Assembly (NCBI GenBank): GCA_017255395.1
Contig: JAFKDC010000003.1
Location: 1 to 64,000, forward strand
DNA: 64,000 bases
Origin: Enemella evansiae
GTDB taxonomy: Bacteria; Pseudomonadota; Alphaproteobacteria; Rhodobacterales; Rhodobacteraceae
Reading direction: 5' to 3'
Shown: positions 25,685 through 34,643 of the stretch, piece after piece
Layout of the letters: each line of letters starts with the position of its first letter
Numbering within the stretch: position 1 is the first letter of the stretch
Program-made: the position numbers and the translations under genes
The notes under the pieces: model-generated
What the model saw: the letters and a program-made list of their open reading frames with translations, nothing else
Database searches by the model: none
Told to the model about the DNA's origin: nothing

Positions 25685-27711
25685 TGGATGATCTCCTCGA
25701 AGCTGGGCGCGACGGGCACCCCGTCGGTGACGTATTCCTGTCCCAGCGTGATGACGTCCACGGTGTCCGGCAGGCCGGTCACCCAGACCCCTTCGCGGGT
25801 GTCGCGCAGCAGCGTGACGGGCAGGAAGGCCACGGTTTCCTCGGCTGAGACACTGCGCACGCCAAGGCGGCCGTCGTCGTCCAGTGTCAGGCTGGATTGC
25901 GCCAGCAGGTGCGCGGGGGCGCCCTCGGCGGCGATGGCGATCTCGGCGGTCTGGCCGTCCCGGATCGAGAGGTCTTCGTTGTCGACAAGGATCTCGACGC
26001 GGAAGGTGCGGGTCAGCGGATCGGCAGAGCGCGAGACAAAGGTGACCTTGCCAGCCACCTCGCGCCCCGAGACCAGCCGCGCGCCCGCCTGCGCGCCATG
26101 GTCGACGCGGGCCACATCGCTTTCGGCCACGTAGCCCACGATCTTGACCGGGTTCAGCTGGATCACCGTGGCGCAGGCGCTGCCCGGCTGCATCAGCGCA
26201 CCAAGTTCGGCGGTGTCGGTTTCCAGAAGCCCGGCAAAGGGCGCGTGGATGGACAGTCGTTGGATGTCCTTCTCGACAGAGGCGATGGCGGCCTCGGCGG
26301 CCTGAATGGCGCTGAGCGCGCTTTCCTCGCCGGTCTTGGCGGATTGCACGGCGGCGGCGGCGCCTTCCAGCTGCGACTTGGCCGAGATCACGGTGGCCTT
26401 GGCGCCCTCGACGCCCGACAGGGCGCTTTCGACGGCGGCAGAGGCGCCCTCGACATCCGAGGTGGCGCTTTGCACCCCGGCCTTGGCGTTCTGGATCTGG
26501 CTTTGCGCGGCCTGCACCCCGGCCTTGGCGTTCTGGATCTGCGCCCCCGCCGCGATCACACCCGCCTTGGCGTTGCGGATGCCGCTTTGCGCCGCCTGCA
26601 CGGCAGCCTTGGCGGTCTCGACCTGGCTTTTCGCGGTCTCGACGCCTGCCAGCGCGCCCTGCACCTGACTTTTCGCGGCCTCGATGCCCGAGGCGGCGCT
26701 CTTCAGCCCCAGTTGCGCGGCCTGCACCCCGGCCCTGGCGGCCTCGAAGGCGGCCTCGGAAGCGGCCAGCCGGGTCTGCGCGGCAAAGCCGTCGCGGGCC
26801 AGCGACTGCGCGGCCTTGAGGTTGATATCGGCCTCTTTCACCCGGGCCTCGGCTTCCAGCACGCGGGCTTCGGCCTCTGGCACCCGCGCCTCGGCCTCGG
26901 CAAGCGCGGCTCGGGCGGCGGGCACGGCGGCCTGGGCCTCTTTCAGGCGCGACTGCGCGGCGGGCACGGCGGCCTGCGCCTCGGCCAGCCGGGCTTCGGC
27001 CTCGGGGACGCGGCTTTCGGCCTCTTCCAGCCGGGCCTCGACCTCGGGGACGCGGGCCTTGGCCTCGGCCAGATAGGCCTCTGCCTCGGGGACACGGGCC
27101 TTGGCCTCGGTCAGGCGGGCGGCGGCGGCGGGCACCCCGGCGCGGGCCTGGGACAGTTGTGCCTGAGCGGCGGGCACGGCGGCCTCGGCCTCGAGGATAC
27201 GGGCGCGGGCGGCGGGCAGGGCGGCCTCTGCCTCGGCCAGGCGCGCCTTGGATTCCGGCAGGCGGGCCCTGGCCTCTGCCAGCCGTGCCGTGGCTTCGCG
27301 CAGGCTGACCTGTCGCGTGCCCGGGTCGATCTCGCACAGCAGCTGCCCGGCCTCGACCAGCGCGCCCCGGCGCAGCGGTTCCGAGACCACCTTGCCCGAT
27401 GTCTCGGCCCGCACCTCGACCTCGCGCAGCGCCTCTGTCTCGCCGCGCAGGACCACGGCGCTGTCGACCACCTGCGCCACCGAGCGGTGGGCCATGACGC
27501 GCACGGTGCCTTCGGGCACTTTGTCCGCGGGGCTCTCGGCGATCTCCGCCACGGGCTCCGCCACCGGGCCCTCGGGCTCTGGCGTGTCGGCCCCGGCCAG
27601 CGCGGCGGGCGTATTGTCCCGCGCAAAACCCAGGAGACGGTCCCGTTCCAGTACGAGGCCATAAAGGACAGCGGCCACAATCAGGGCCGTGATCAGGGAA
27701 ACGATACGCAT
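25681..27711 (-). CDS. RND membrane-fusion protein with giant repeat hairpin
   Basis: A 676-aa periplasmic adaptor, far above the roughly 400 residues of AcrA-type proteins. An N-terminal span (about 4-20) is followed by the first lipoyl half (REVEVRAETSGKVVSEPLRRGALVEAG), then the hairpin, then the second lipoyl half (IHAPFAGLLETDTAELGALMQPG, from about 488) and beta-barrel/MP domains. The hairpin has two arms of 14-residue repeats. Arm 1 (151-290) has Pro at 152, 166, 180 and so on to 278; arm 2 (327-480) repeats AGVQAAQSQIQNAK-like units. The tip (about 300-322) has the RDGFAAQTRLAASEA signature for docking to TolC-type channels. It is coupled to the RND permease by GTGA. Confidence 0.9.
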   Translation of the reverse strand: MRIVSLITALIVAAVLYGLVLERDRLLGFARDNTPAALAGADTPEPEGPVAEPVAEIAESPADKVPEGTVRVMAHRSVAQVVDSAVVLRGETEALREVEVRAETSGKVVSEPLRRGALVEAGQLLCEIDPGTRQVSLREATARLAEARARLPESKARLAEAEAALPAARARILEAEAAVPAAQAQLSQARAGVPAAAARLTEAKARVPEAEAYLAEAKARVPEVEARLEEAESRVPEAEARLAEAQAAVPAAQSRLKEAQAAVPAARAALAEAEARVPEAEARVLEAEARVKEADINLKAAQSLARDGFAAQTRLAASEAAFEAARAGVQAAQLGLKSAASGIEAAKSQVQGALAGVETAKSQVETAKAAVQAAQSGIRNAKAGVIAAGAQIQNAKAGVQAAQSQIQNAKAGVQSATSDVEGASAAVESALSGVEGAKATVISAKSQLEGAAAAVQSAKTGEESALSAIQAAEAAIASVEKDIQRLSIHAPFAGLLETDTAELGALMQPGSACATVIQLNPVKIVGYVAESDVARVDHGAQAGARLVSGREVAGKVTFVSRSADPLTRTFRVEILVDNEDLSIRDGQTAEIAIAAEGAPAHLLAQSSLTLDDDGRLGVRSVSAEETVAFLPVTLLRDTREGVWVTGLPDTVDVITLGQEYVTDGVPVAPSFEEIIQ
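26272..26733 (-). repeat. 42-bp coding tandem repeat, hairpin arm 2
   Basis: Eleven consecutive 14-codon units encode residues 327-480 of the membrane-fusion protein. Units follow the pattern A-G/A-V-x-x-A-x-S-x-I/V-x-x-A-K, rich in Gln, Ser and Asn, with no Pro. The DNA is imperfect but stays in phase at 42 bp. Confidence 0.85.
26842..27261 (-). repeat. 42-bp coding tandem repeat, hairpin arm 1
   Basis: Ten consecutive 14-codon units encode residues 151-290 of the membrane-fusion protein, each starting L/V-P and continuing E/A-x-x-A-R-L-x-E-A-x-A. The Pro sits at the same place in all ten units (residues 152 to 278 in steps of 14). Composition is rich in Glu, Arg and Ala, unlike arm 2. Confidence 0.88.
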
Positions 27712-28034
27712 TCGGGTCTCATCCGTATTTCAAAAGGTCTTACGCCGGGGCGTTAATGGCGGATCATCGGGCGCGGCCCCCACCGCGTTCCCCTCTGAAC
27801 CGAATGGTTCAGTTTCTAGGGGGCTTTGCATCACCGCGCAAGCGCGCCGGTTGTCGCAACGGCACGAAACTGACAGTTTCCGACAACAGTGCCGCGCAAA
27901 TGCCGCGCCCGGACGGCGTTTCGACACCTTTTGCGAGCGATTCCGCCGTGGACCGGGCCGCCGGAGATGACCGCTTGGCACCCGCCGCCCGCCTGTGTAA
28001 GAGGGGGCAAACCGCGCCAGAGGGAGGCCAAAGG
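27712..28034. other. Divergent control region between RND genes and YfgM-like gene
   Basis: These 323 bp hold no supported gene. It should contain promoters for both sides. A TetR-type dyad (27795-27812) lies 84 bp upstream of the membrane-fusion protein start. AGGGAGG at 28021-28027 is the ribosome-binding site for the plus-strand gene. Confidence 0.5.
27795..27812. promoter_or_regulatory. TetR-like operator upstream of the RND efflux operon
   Basis: CTGAACC-gaat-GGTTCAG is a perfect 7-bp inverted repeat with a 4-base centre. Its size and position are typical of operators for TetR-family efflux repressors, but no TetR gene lies in the window, so the regulator would be encoded elsewhere. Confidence 0.5.
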
Positions 28035-28691
28035 GTGAGCGACACCGACAGTTTCATCGACGAGGTCACCGAAGAGGTCAAACGCGACAAGCTCTTCGCG
28101 GCAATGCGCAAATACGGCTGGATCGCGGTGGCGCTGGTGCTGCTGATCGTCGGCGGAACCGCCTGGCGCGAGTTCCGCATCGCCTCGGAAGAGAGCGCGG
28201 CGCAAAGCTTCGGCGACGACATTCTCGCAGCGCTGGACGAAGGCGACGAGGCCGCGCGCATCGCGGCGCTGGAAGGCGTCGAGGGCGGTGCGACCGGCGC
28301 CGAGGCCATCCTTCAGATGCTGATCGCCGCCGAAGAGGGCAGCGCCGAGAACGATGCCGAGGCCGTGGCCCGCTTGCAGGCGGTGGCCGACAACACCGAG
28401 GTGCCGTCGATCTACCGCCAGATCGCCCGCTACAAGGCACTGACCCGCGGGGCTGAGGTCGTTTCGCTGGAAGACCGCCGCAGCGGGTTCGAGGCGCTGG
28501 CCGTCGCGGGGCAGCCGCTGCGCCTGCTGGCCGAGGAACAGCTGGCCCTGATCGAGGTCGAGGCGGGCGATACAGAGGCCGCGCAGGCGCGCCTGACACG
28601 CATCATAGAGGATGCAGAGGTGACGGCGGGCTTGCGCCGCAGGGCGTCTCAGTTGATTGTGGCGCTGGGTGGCACGGTTCCCGAAAGCTGA
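28035..28691 (+). CDS. YfgM-like membrane protein with TPR-type periplasmic domain
   Basis: A 218-aa protein: a cytoplasmic start with TDSFIDEVTEEVKRDKL, one membrane span (YGWIAVALVLLIVGGTAW, about residues 27-44), then a helical periplasmic region of TPR_21/YfgM type. YfgM acts with the Sec translocon and chaperones. Start GTG 28035 with AGGGAGG upstream is preferred over longer in-frame readings. It is followed by bamB at 42 bp, a conserved pairing. Confidence 0.85.
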   Translation: MSDTDSFIDEVTEEVKRDKLFAAMRKYGWIAVALVLLIVGGTAWREFRIASEESAAQSFGDDILAALDEGDEAARIAALEGVEGGATGAEAILQMLIAAEEGSAENDAEAVARLQAVADNTEVPSIYRQIARYKALTRGAEVVSLEDRRSGFEALAVAGQPLRLLAEEQLALIEVEAGDTEAAQARLTRIIEDAEVTAGLRRRASQLIVALGGTVPES

Positions 28692-28733
28692 TCGCAGCGC
28701 AACCGGGAACGAGAGGCAAGAGGGCAGAACACG

Positions 28734-30068
28734 ATGGCTTTGCACAAGGCGATGATCCTGACGGCGCTCGGCGCACTGGCGCTGGCGGGCTGCACCGAAC
28801 GCGACACGGTTCTGGGCGGCGAGCGTCTGAACGTGCGCGACGTGCTTCAGACCCGTGGCGGCGGCGATATCGACACCCCCGGGCCGAATGTCGCCCGGGC
28901 CATCGCTCTTCCGGGCCAGAACGCCAGCGCCTCCTGGGCGCAAAGCGGTGTCTCGCCGCACGCGCGGGTGGCCAATGCGGCCTTCTCCGGGCGCTTCCAG
29001 CCGGTCTTTGCCACCTCGATCGGGCGCGGCGACACGCGGCGCAACCGGCTGAACGTCGATCCTGTGGTCGGCGGTGGCCGCGTCTTCACGATGGATTCCG
29101 CCCACGTCGTGCGGGCCACCTCGACCGGTGGCGGCACGCTGTGGGAACACGACCTGACGCCGCTGCGCGACAAGGCGATTCAGGCGCAGGGCGGCGGTCT
29201 GGCGGTCAGTGACCGGGCGCTTTACGTCTCTTCGGGCTTCGGCATGCTGGTGGCGCTGGACCCGGCGACGGGGCGCGAGATCTGGAAACAGGATCTGGGC
29301 AACACCGCCACCGGCGCGCCGTCCTACCGCGATGGCGTGGTCTACGTGACCTCGGGCGATCAGACTGGCTGGGCGCTGGAGGCTGATACCGGGCGCGTGC
29401 GCTGGCAGATCGACGGGGCCGAGAACATCAACAACGTCGCGGGGGCGCCCGCCCCGGCCATCGGCGACACGCATGTGATCTTCTCCTTCGGCAGCGGAAC
29501 CCTGCAGGGCGCGCTGCGGCAGGGCGGGCTGCGGGTCTGGAACGCCGACATTCTCGGGCGCCGCAACGGCTTTGCCATCTCTACCGTGAACGATATCACC
29601 GGCGACCCGCTGATCGCGGGCGATACGGTCTTTGCGGGCAACCACGCCGGTCGCGTCGTGGCGCTGGGGCTGTACAACGGCGAACGCAAGTGGACGGCCC
29701 GCGAGGGCGCGCTGGGGCCGCTCTGGCCGGCGGGCGACTCCGTCTTCTTCGTCTCGGACCGCAATCAGTTGATCCGGCTGGACGCGGCGACCGGCGAGCA
29801 GGTCTGGGCGGTCGACCTTCCGGGCTACAAGACCAAGCGCAACCCCAACAAGCGCCGCAGCGAGGCCTATGCCAACCTCGGCCCGATCCTGGCGGGCAAC
29901 CGGCTGATCGTGGCGGGGTCCGACGGCCATCTGCGGGCCTTCTCGCCCGAAAGTGGCGCCCTGGTGGGCAGCGTGCCCATCGACGGCGGCGCGACGACGC
30001 GGCCCGTGGTCGCGGGGGGCACGCTCTACGTCGTCTCCGGCAAGGGCGTTCTGCACGCATATCGGTGA
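28734..30068 (+). CDS. bamB: Outer-membrane assembly lipoprotein BamB
   Basis: A 444-aa lipoprotein subunit of the BAM complex, which inserts beta-barrel proteins into the outer membrane. The signal peptide ends in the lipobox LAGC with C20 as lipidation site. An eight-bladed PQQ-like beta-propeller follows, with repeats such as LDPATGREIWKQDL, LEADTGRVRWQID and LDAATGEQVWAVDL. It lies between the YfgM-like gene and der, the conserved context. Tandem terminators follow. Confidence 0.93.
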   Translation: MALHKAMILTALGALALAGCTERDTVLGGERLNVRDVLQTRGGGDIDTPGPNVARAIALPGQNASASWAQSGVSPHARVANAAFSGRFQPVFATSIGRGDTRRNRLNVDPVVGGGRVFTMDSAHVVRATSTGGGTLWEHDLTPLRDKAIQAQGGGLAVSDRALYVSSGFGMLVALDPATGREIWKQDLGNTATGAPSYRDGVVYVTSGDQTGWALEADTGRVRWQIDGAENINNVAGAPAPAIGDTHVIFSFGSGTLQGALRQGGLRVWNADILGRRNGFAISTVNDITGDPLIAGDTVFAGNHAGRVVALGLYNGERKWTAREGALGPLWPAGDSVFFVSDRNQLIRLDAATGEQVWAVDLPGYKTKRNPNKRRSEAYANLGPILAGNRLIVAGSDGHLRAFSPESGALVGSVPIDGGATTRPVVAGGTLYVVSGKGVLHAYR

Positions 30069-30071
30069 GGT

Positions 30072-30095
30072 AAAGCGCCTTCGAAGGCGCTTTTT
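30072..30095 (+). terminator. Rho-independent terminator after bamB (first of two)
   Basis: AAAGCGCC, centre TTCGAA, GGCGCTTT: a self-complementary stem followed by a T-run, 3 bp after the bamB stop. The centre could fold as a small UUCG-type loop. Confidence 0.85.
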
Positions 30096-30096
30096 C

Positions 30097-30119
30097 AAAG
30101 GCCCCGCGCAGGGCCTTTT
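30097..30119 (+). terminator. Second terminator after bamB
   Basis: AAAGGCCC pairs with GGGCCTTT across a 6-base loop and continues into TTTT. It starts one base after the first terminator, giving a double stop before der. Confidence 0.75.
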
Positions 30120-30207
30120 GCCGCCCCCCGGGCGCCGGGTGCGCGAGAGTGGTTCCCTCGTGCCGTGAAATGCGTTAAGCGGCGGGTCTGATCCGCCGGA
30201 GCGCCGC

Positions 30208-31677
30208 ATGTCCTTCTCTCTCGCCATCGTCGGCCGCCCCAATGTGGGCAAGTCGACGCTCTTCAACCGCCTCGTGGGCAAGCGCCTCGCGCTGGTCGAC
30301 GACCAGCCCGGTGTCACCCGCGACCTGCGCGAGGGCGAGGCCCGGCTGGCCGACCTGCGTTTCACCGTCATCGACACCGCCGGTCTGGAGAACGAGACCG
30401 ACGACTCGCTGCCCGCCCGGATGCGCCGCCTGACCGAGCGCGCCGTGGAAGAGGCGGACATCTGCCTGTTCCTGATCGACGCCCGCGCGGGCATCCTGCC
30501 CGACGACGGGGTCTTTGCCGAGATCCTGCGCCGCCGCGCCGGGCACGTCATCCTTGCCGCCAACAAGGCCGAGGGCTCGGCGGCGGACGGCGGCGTGATC
30601 GAGGCCTATTCGCTGGGCCTGGGAGAGCCGATCCGGCTGTCGGCGGAACACGGGCAGGGGCTGGACGAGCTGTACCAGGTGCTGCTGCCGCTGTCGGACG
30701 GCTTCGAGGCGCGCGCCGCCGAAGAAGCGCCGGAAACCAACGTGGCCCTGACCGAGGAGATCGACGAGGACGACGATTCTGTCCCGATGCCGACGCCGAC
30801 AAAGCCCCTGCAGGTGGCGGTCGTCGGCCGCCCGAATGCCGGGAAGTCGACGCTGGTGAACAAGATCCTCGGCGAAGAGCGGCTGCTGACCGGGCCGGAG
30901 GCCGGGATCACGCGGGATGCGATTTCGGTGCGGATGGACTGGGGCGGGGTGCCGATGCGCATCTTCGACACCGCCGGCATGCGCCGCCGCGCCAAGGTGC
31001 AGGAAAAGCTGGAGAAGCTGTCGGTTTCGGACGGCATCCGCGCGGTGAAATTCGCCGAGGTGGTGGTGGTTCTGCTGGACGCGGCCATCCCCTTCGAGGT
31101 GCAGGATCTGAAGATCGCCGACCTGGCCGAGCGCGAGGGCCGCGCGGTGGTCGTGGCGGTGAATAAATGGGATGCCGAGGACCACAAGCAGGACAAGCTG
31201 CGCGAGCTGCGCGAGGCCTTCGAGCGGCTCTTGCCGCAGCTGCGCGGGGCGCCGCTGGTGACGGTTTCGGCGCGGACGGGCAAGGGGCTCGACCGGCTTC
31301 AGGCGGCGGTGATGCAGGCCTACACGGTCTGGAACCGGCGGGTGTCCACCGGGCAGCTGAACCGCTGGCTGGAGAGCATGGTGCAGAGGCATCCGCCCCC
31401 CGCGCCGCAGGGCCGCCGCATCAAGCTGCGCTACATGACCCAGGCCAAGACGCGGCCGCCGGGCTTCGTGGTGATGTGTTCGCATCCCGACAAGCTGCCC
31501 GAGAGCTACTCGCGCTTCCTGGTGAACGGGCTGCGCGAGGACTTCGACATGCCGGGCACGCCGATCCGCCTGACCATGCGCGGGCAGGGCGACCGCAACC
31601 CCTACAAGGGACGGCGCGAGAAGAACGCGGGTGCGCTGAAGAAGCACCTGGGCAAACTGCCGAAGAAGAAGGGCTGA
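30208..31677 (+). CDS. der: Ribosome-associated GTPase Der (EngA)
   Basis: A 489-aa double-GTPase needed for 50S ribosome maturation. Two G domains are visible: G1 motifs GRPNVGKST (about residues 8-16) and GRPNAGKST (about residue 210), DTAG motifs, and NKxD as NKAE and NKWD. The first NKxD site reads NKAE, a common variant in Der of this group. A KH-like C-terminal domain with [19 protein letters not shown] follows. It has a lysine-rich end. Confidence 0.96.
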   Translation: MSFSLAIVGRPNVGKSTLFNRLVGKRLALVDDQPGVTRDLREGEARLADLRFTVIDTAGLENETDDSLPARMRRLTERAVEEADICLFLIDARAGILPDDGVFAEILRRRAGHVILAANKAEGSAADGGVIEAYSLGLGEPIRLSAEHGQGLDELYQVLLPLSDGFEARAAEEAPETNVALTEEIDEDDDSVPMPTPTKPLQVAVVGRPNAGKSTLVNKILGEERLLTGPEAGITRDAISVRMDWGGVPMRIFDTAGMRRRAKVQEKLEKLSVSDGIRAVKFAEVVVVLLDAAIPFEVQDLKIADLAEREGRAVVVAVNKWDAEDHKQDKLRELREAFERLLPQLRGAPLVTVSARTGKGLDRLQAAVMQAYTVWNRRVSTGQLNRWLESMVQRHPPPAPQGRRIKLRYMTQAKTRPPGFVVMCSHPDKLPESYSRFLVNGLREDFDMPGTPIRLTMRGQGDRNPYKGRREKNAGALKKHLGKLPKKKG

Positions 31678-31740
31678 GCGGCCCGTAGAAGGGGCATCGC
31701 TGAGGGAAAAGTGCGGTGCGTCTGCGGCGCGCTCTCACTC

Positions 31741-31839
31741 TTGGGGGCTTTGCCCCCAAAACCCCGCTTCGGGGCTCTGCCCCGCGCGCCATGCGCGCCC
31801 CCCCCCCGAGGTATTTTCAAGACCAAAGAAGCAGAGGGG
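31741..31839 (+). repeat. Dispersed intergenic hairpin element, copy B
   Basis: TTGGGGGC-ttt-GCCCCCAA hairpin, an extra GC hairpin near 31761-31782, a C-run, GAGGTATTTTC, then AAGAAGCAGAGGGG. This is the longest copy. It lies just after der and could act as its terminator or as a processing site. Confidence 0.7.
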
Positions 31840-31857
31840 CTATCGGGGGGCGGGGGG

Positions 31858-32192
31858 TTATTTCGGCGCGGCCCGTTCGAGGGCGTAGCCGTCGCCCCAT
31901 GTGCCGTGCAGGGTGCCGTCGGGCATGAGACGTAGATCACGGGCGGGGCATTGTCTTCCCATTGCAGGGTCAGGACGCGGCCGTCGAGGCGCCCGACCCC
32001 GCGAAAGCTGTCACTGCCGATGGTCCAGTCGCCGTAGATGTCGGTGCCGCCTTCGGTCAGGGTCAGGTCGCCGCTGTAGGCGGAGCCGTCGGCGTTGCGG
32101 CCTTCGACCGTGTAGTCGCCGAAGAGGTCCGGCGCCTGGCCGAGAACAGGGGTGGCGGCAAGCAGGAAGGCGGCGGCGAGACACGGGCGCAT
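31858..32192 (-). pseudogene. Frameshifted small secreted protein gene
   Basis: MRPCLAAAFLLAATPVLGQ is a clear signal peptide. The mature part reads DYTVEGRNADGSAYSGDLTLTEGG and GRLDGRVLTLQWEDNAPPVIYV. Here the frame breaks: where a codon is expected, only two bases remain (31927-31928). One base shifted, the sequence continues sensibly as MPDGTLHGTWGDGYALERA and ends at a TAA (31858-31860). Read straight, the frame runs on through the intergenic repeat into the end of der, which is clearly not protein. It is either a real one-base deletion or a sequencing error. Family not named. Confidence 0.75.
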
Positions 32193-32255
32193 GGGGCAAA
32201 TCCTCTGTCGGTCAAGGACCGCGAGGGTAGCCGGGGTCCGTCCCTGCGGTCCAGC

Positions 32256-32969
32256 CTATTCCGTGTCGGTGGCGCGCAGGCTGAGGATTGCCACGATGCC
32301 GAGCAGCGAGAGCCCGGCCACGGCGGCATTGAAGGGCTGCATGTTCTCGACGATCACGCCGACCAGCGCCCAGATCACGGTGATGCCGTATTCCGGCGCC
32401 CGGTGCAGGCGGTATTGAACGGTGACGGCGATCACCACGGCCACCAGCAGCGACAGAAGCGCCGCCGGGGTCGGCGGCAGCCAGCCGTAGCCGCCCAGCA
32501 CCACGCCGAGCGCCACGCAGGAGGCTGCCGTCAGCCAGCCCGCCAGCACCGCGACGGGCGCCTGTTGCAGCCAGCGGTCGGTGTCGCCCACGCGGAACAG
32601 CGCCAGCAGCGCACCGGCCAGCATCAGCCAGATCAGCAGGGTCGCGCCCAGCGGGGTCAGCACCGCCACCGGCAGCCAAGTGGCCCCCAGCGCCAGCGTC
32701 GCGAAAAGCGCCGGGCGCATGGGAGACCAGTCCGCGTCATCCGCGCGTCGCAGCAAGCCGAAGAGGGTGCTGACGATCAGCCATGCGTAGATCAGACCCC
32801 AGATGGCGAAGGCGTAGCCCTCGGGCTGGACCGGCGGTTCTTCGATCTGCACCGGGAACTGGCCGGGCTCGAAACCGCCGAAACCCGGGGTCAGCAGCGG
32901 CGAGGCCGCGAAGGCCAGCGCCGCGAGAAGGCAGCCGAGCGCCCAGAGGCGCGCGCGCGTTTCGCTCAT
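32256..32969 (-). CDS. TspO-like tryptophan-rich membrane protein
   Basis: A 237-aa polytopic membrane protein with seven or eight hydrophobic segments. [20 protein letters not shown] resembles the tryptophan-rich sensory (TspO/MBR-like) group, and Trp is frequent. TspO proteins bind porphyrins in Rhodobacter, but this longer relative may do something else. Start 32969 overlaps the serS stop (ATGA). Confidence 0.7.
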   Translation of the reverse strand: MSETRARLWALGCLLAALAFAASPLLTPGFGGFEPGQFPVQIEEPPVQPEGYAFAIWGLIYAWLIVSTLFGLLRRADDADWSPMRPALFATLALGATWLPVAVLTPLGATLLIWLMLAGALLALFRVGDTDRWLQQAPVAVLAGWLTAASCVALGVVLGGYGWLPPTPAALLSLLVAVVIAVTVQYRLHRAPEYGITVIWALVGVIVENMQPFNAAVAGLSLLGIVAILSLRATDTE

Positions 32970-34255
32970 GCCAGTGTCCCTTCGGCACTCAGGCGGGTCT
33001 TGCCGCCGAGGTAGGGGTGCAGCGCCTCGGGCAGCTCGACCGAGCCATCCGCCTGCTGGCCGTTTTCCAGCACCGCGATCAGGCAGCGGCCCACGGCGAG
33101 GCCCGAGCCGTTCAGCGTGTGGACGAAGTCGGGTTTGCCGCCGGCTTCCTTGTAGCGGGCGTTCATGCGTCGCGCCTGAAAGTCGCCGCAGACCGAGACC
33201 GAGGAGATCTCGCGGTAGGCGTTCTGGCCGGGCAGCCAGACCTCGATGTCGTGGGTGCGGCGCGCGCCGAAGCCCATGTCGCCGGTGCAGAGCACCACGG
33301 TGCGGTAGGGCAGGCCGAGCGCTTCGAGGATGCCCTCGGCGCAGGCGGTCATGCGGTCGTGTTCCGCGCGGCTGTCCTCGGGCCGGGTGATGGAAACCAT
33401 CTCGACCTTCTCGAACTGGTGCTGGCGCAGCATGCCCGCCGTGTCGCGGCCCGCGCTGCCCGCCTCGGAGCGGAAGCACTGCGTGTGGGCGACGTAGCGG
33501 CGCGGCAGGCTTTCGGCCTCGACCGTCTCGCCGTTGACGATATTGGTCAGCGTCACCTCTGCGGTGGGCACCAGCCACCAGCCATTGCTGGTCTCGTAGC
33601 TGTCCTCGCCGAATTTCGGCAACTGGCCGGTGCCGTACATCATCTCGGGGCGCACCAGCACGGGCGTCCATGTCTCGGTCAGACCGTTCGTGTCGACGTG
33701 GGTGTCCAGCATGAACTGCGCCAGCGCGCGGTGGATGCGCGCAACGCCGTGCTGCAGCACCATGAAGCGCGCGCCCGAGAGCTTGGCGGCGGTCTCGAAA
33801 TCCATGCCGGGCACCACACCCGCGATCTCATAGTGTTCCTTCGGCGAGAAGTCGAAGGCGCGCGGTTCGCCCCAGCGCTTGGCCTCGACATTGTCGGCCT
33901 CGTCGGCGCCGTCGGGCACGTCGTCGAAGGGCAGGTTCGGCACGCCCATCAGCAGGTCGGTCAGCTGGCTGTCCAGTTCCTTGGCGCGGTCCTGCATCGC
34001 GCCGACCTCGGCCTTCTTCTCGCCCACCAGCGCGCGCAGGCGTTCGAATTCCGCCTCGTCGCCGCTGGCCTTGGCGGCGCCCACGTCCTTGGCGGCGCGC
34101 TTCTGGTCGGCCTGTGCGGTCTCGGCCGCATGGATCGCGGCGCGGCGCGCCTCGTCCAGCGCCAGCACCTCGGAGGACATCGGCGCGGCGCCCCGGCGCG
34201 AGAGGGCGGCATCAAAGGCAGCGGGATTGTCGCGGATTGCGCGGATGTCGTGCAT
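32966..34255 (-). CDS. serS: Seryl-tRNA synthetase
   Basis: A 429-aa class II aminoacyl-tRNA synthetase that charges tRNA-Ser. The N-terminal coiled-coil arm (about residues 25-105, [25 protein letters not shown]) is intact. Class II motifs include [23 protein letters not shown] (motif 2 region) and a C-terminal [18 protein letters not shown] (motif 3). Length matches the family. Confidence 0.97.
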   Translation of the reverse strand: MHDIRAIRDNPAAFDAALSRRGAAPMSSEVLALDEARRAAIHAAETAQADQKRAAKDVGAAKASGDEAEFERLRALVGEKKAEVGAMQDRAKELDSQLTDLLMGVPNLPFDDVPDGADEADNVEAKRWGEPRAFDFSPKEHYEIAGVVPGMDFETAAKLSGARFMVLQHGVARIHRALAQFMLDTHVDTNGLTETWTPVLVRPEMMYGTGQLPKFGEDSYETSNGWWLVPTAEVTLTNIVNGETVEAESLPRRYVAHTQCFRSEAGSAGRDTAGMLRQHQFEKVEMVSITRPEDSRAEHDRMTACAEGILEALGLPYRTVVLCTGDMGFGARRTHDIEVWLPGQNAYREISSVSVCGDFQARRMNARYKEAGGKPDFVHTLNGSGLAVGRCLIAVLENGQQADGSVELPEALHPYLGGKTRLSAEGTLA

Positions 34256-34643
34256 CGTATCCTCCGAAAGTCTGGCGCGAGTCGCGGGACTTATGCCCTA
34301 TCCGATCAACAGAGGGTAGGGCCTCGGGTCACGCGGTCCACCTGATCCGGCAGCCATGTCTCGGCGGGCGTCGTTCGCGTGCCCCGGCAGAGGTGGTGAC
34401 AACCACGGTGACCGTGGTGCGGGGCGGGCGGGCGGAGCCAACCGACCTGCACCCCCGGACAGCGCGCGGCCCGGAGGGAAAGGATGAGGGCCGCCAGCGC
34501 CGCGGACCGGGCAAAGCCGCCCTGCCTCAAAACGCCCCGCGCGCCTTGCATCCGGCCAGCGGCGCGCATAGGTTCCGCGCGACTTCGCTCCGGGGACCTT
34601 CCGCGCGGCGACAGACGTTCAAGACCCACAAAGGAGCACCCCT
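34256..34643. other. Divergent region serS / yajC
   Basis: No gene is supported in these 388 bp. It should hold promoters for serS and for yajC-secDF. A perfect palindrome lies at 34404-34420. AAAGGAG at 34631-34637 serves yajC. Confidence 0.5.
34404..34420. promoter_or_regulatory. Palindrome ACCACGGT-G-ACCGTGGT upstream of yajC-secDF
   Basis: A perfect 8-bp inverted repeat around a single G. Both arms are identical to those of the palindrome upstream of acnA (46738-46755), which has two centre bases instead of one. It lies about 224 bp before yajC and 150 bp before serS. Confidence 0.45.

Noticed and set aside
26272-27261. Regular 42-bp repeats as a possible CRISPR array
   Set aside because: There are no unique spacers. 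The repeats are contiguous, imperfect and in frame with a protein.
21812-27337. One 1841-aa open frame on the minus strand, suggesting a fusion of the RND permease with the adaptor
   Set aside because: The frame upstream of 25684 is a different frame from the adaptor. It stays open only because the 42-bp GC-rich repeats contain no stops in any frame. A GTG start overlapping the adaptor stop is the better reading.
25897-27756. Long Gly/Leu-rich open frame on the plus strand opposite the adaptor gene
   Set aside because: It is the antisense shadow of the 14-codon repeats, without a ribosome-binding site or family features.
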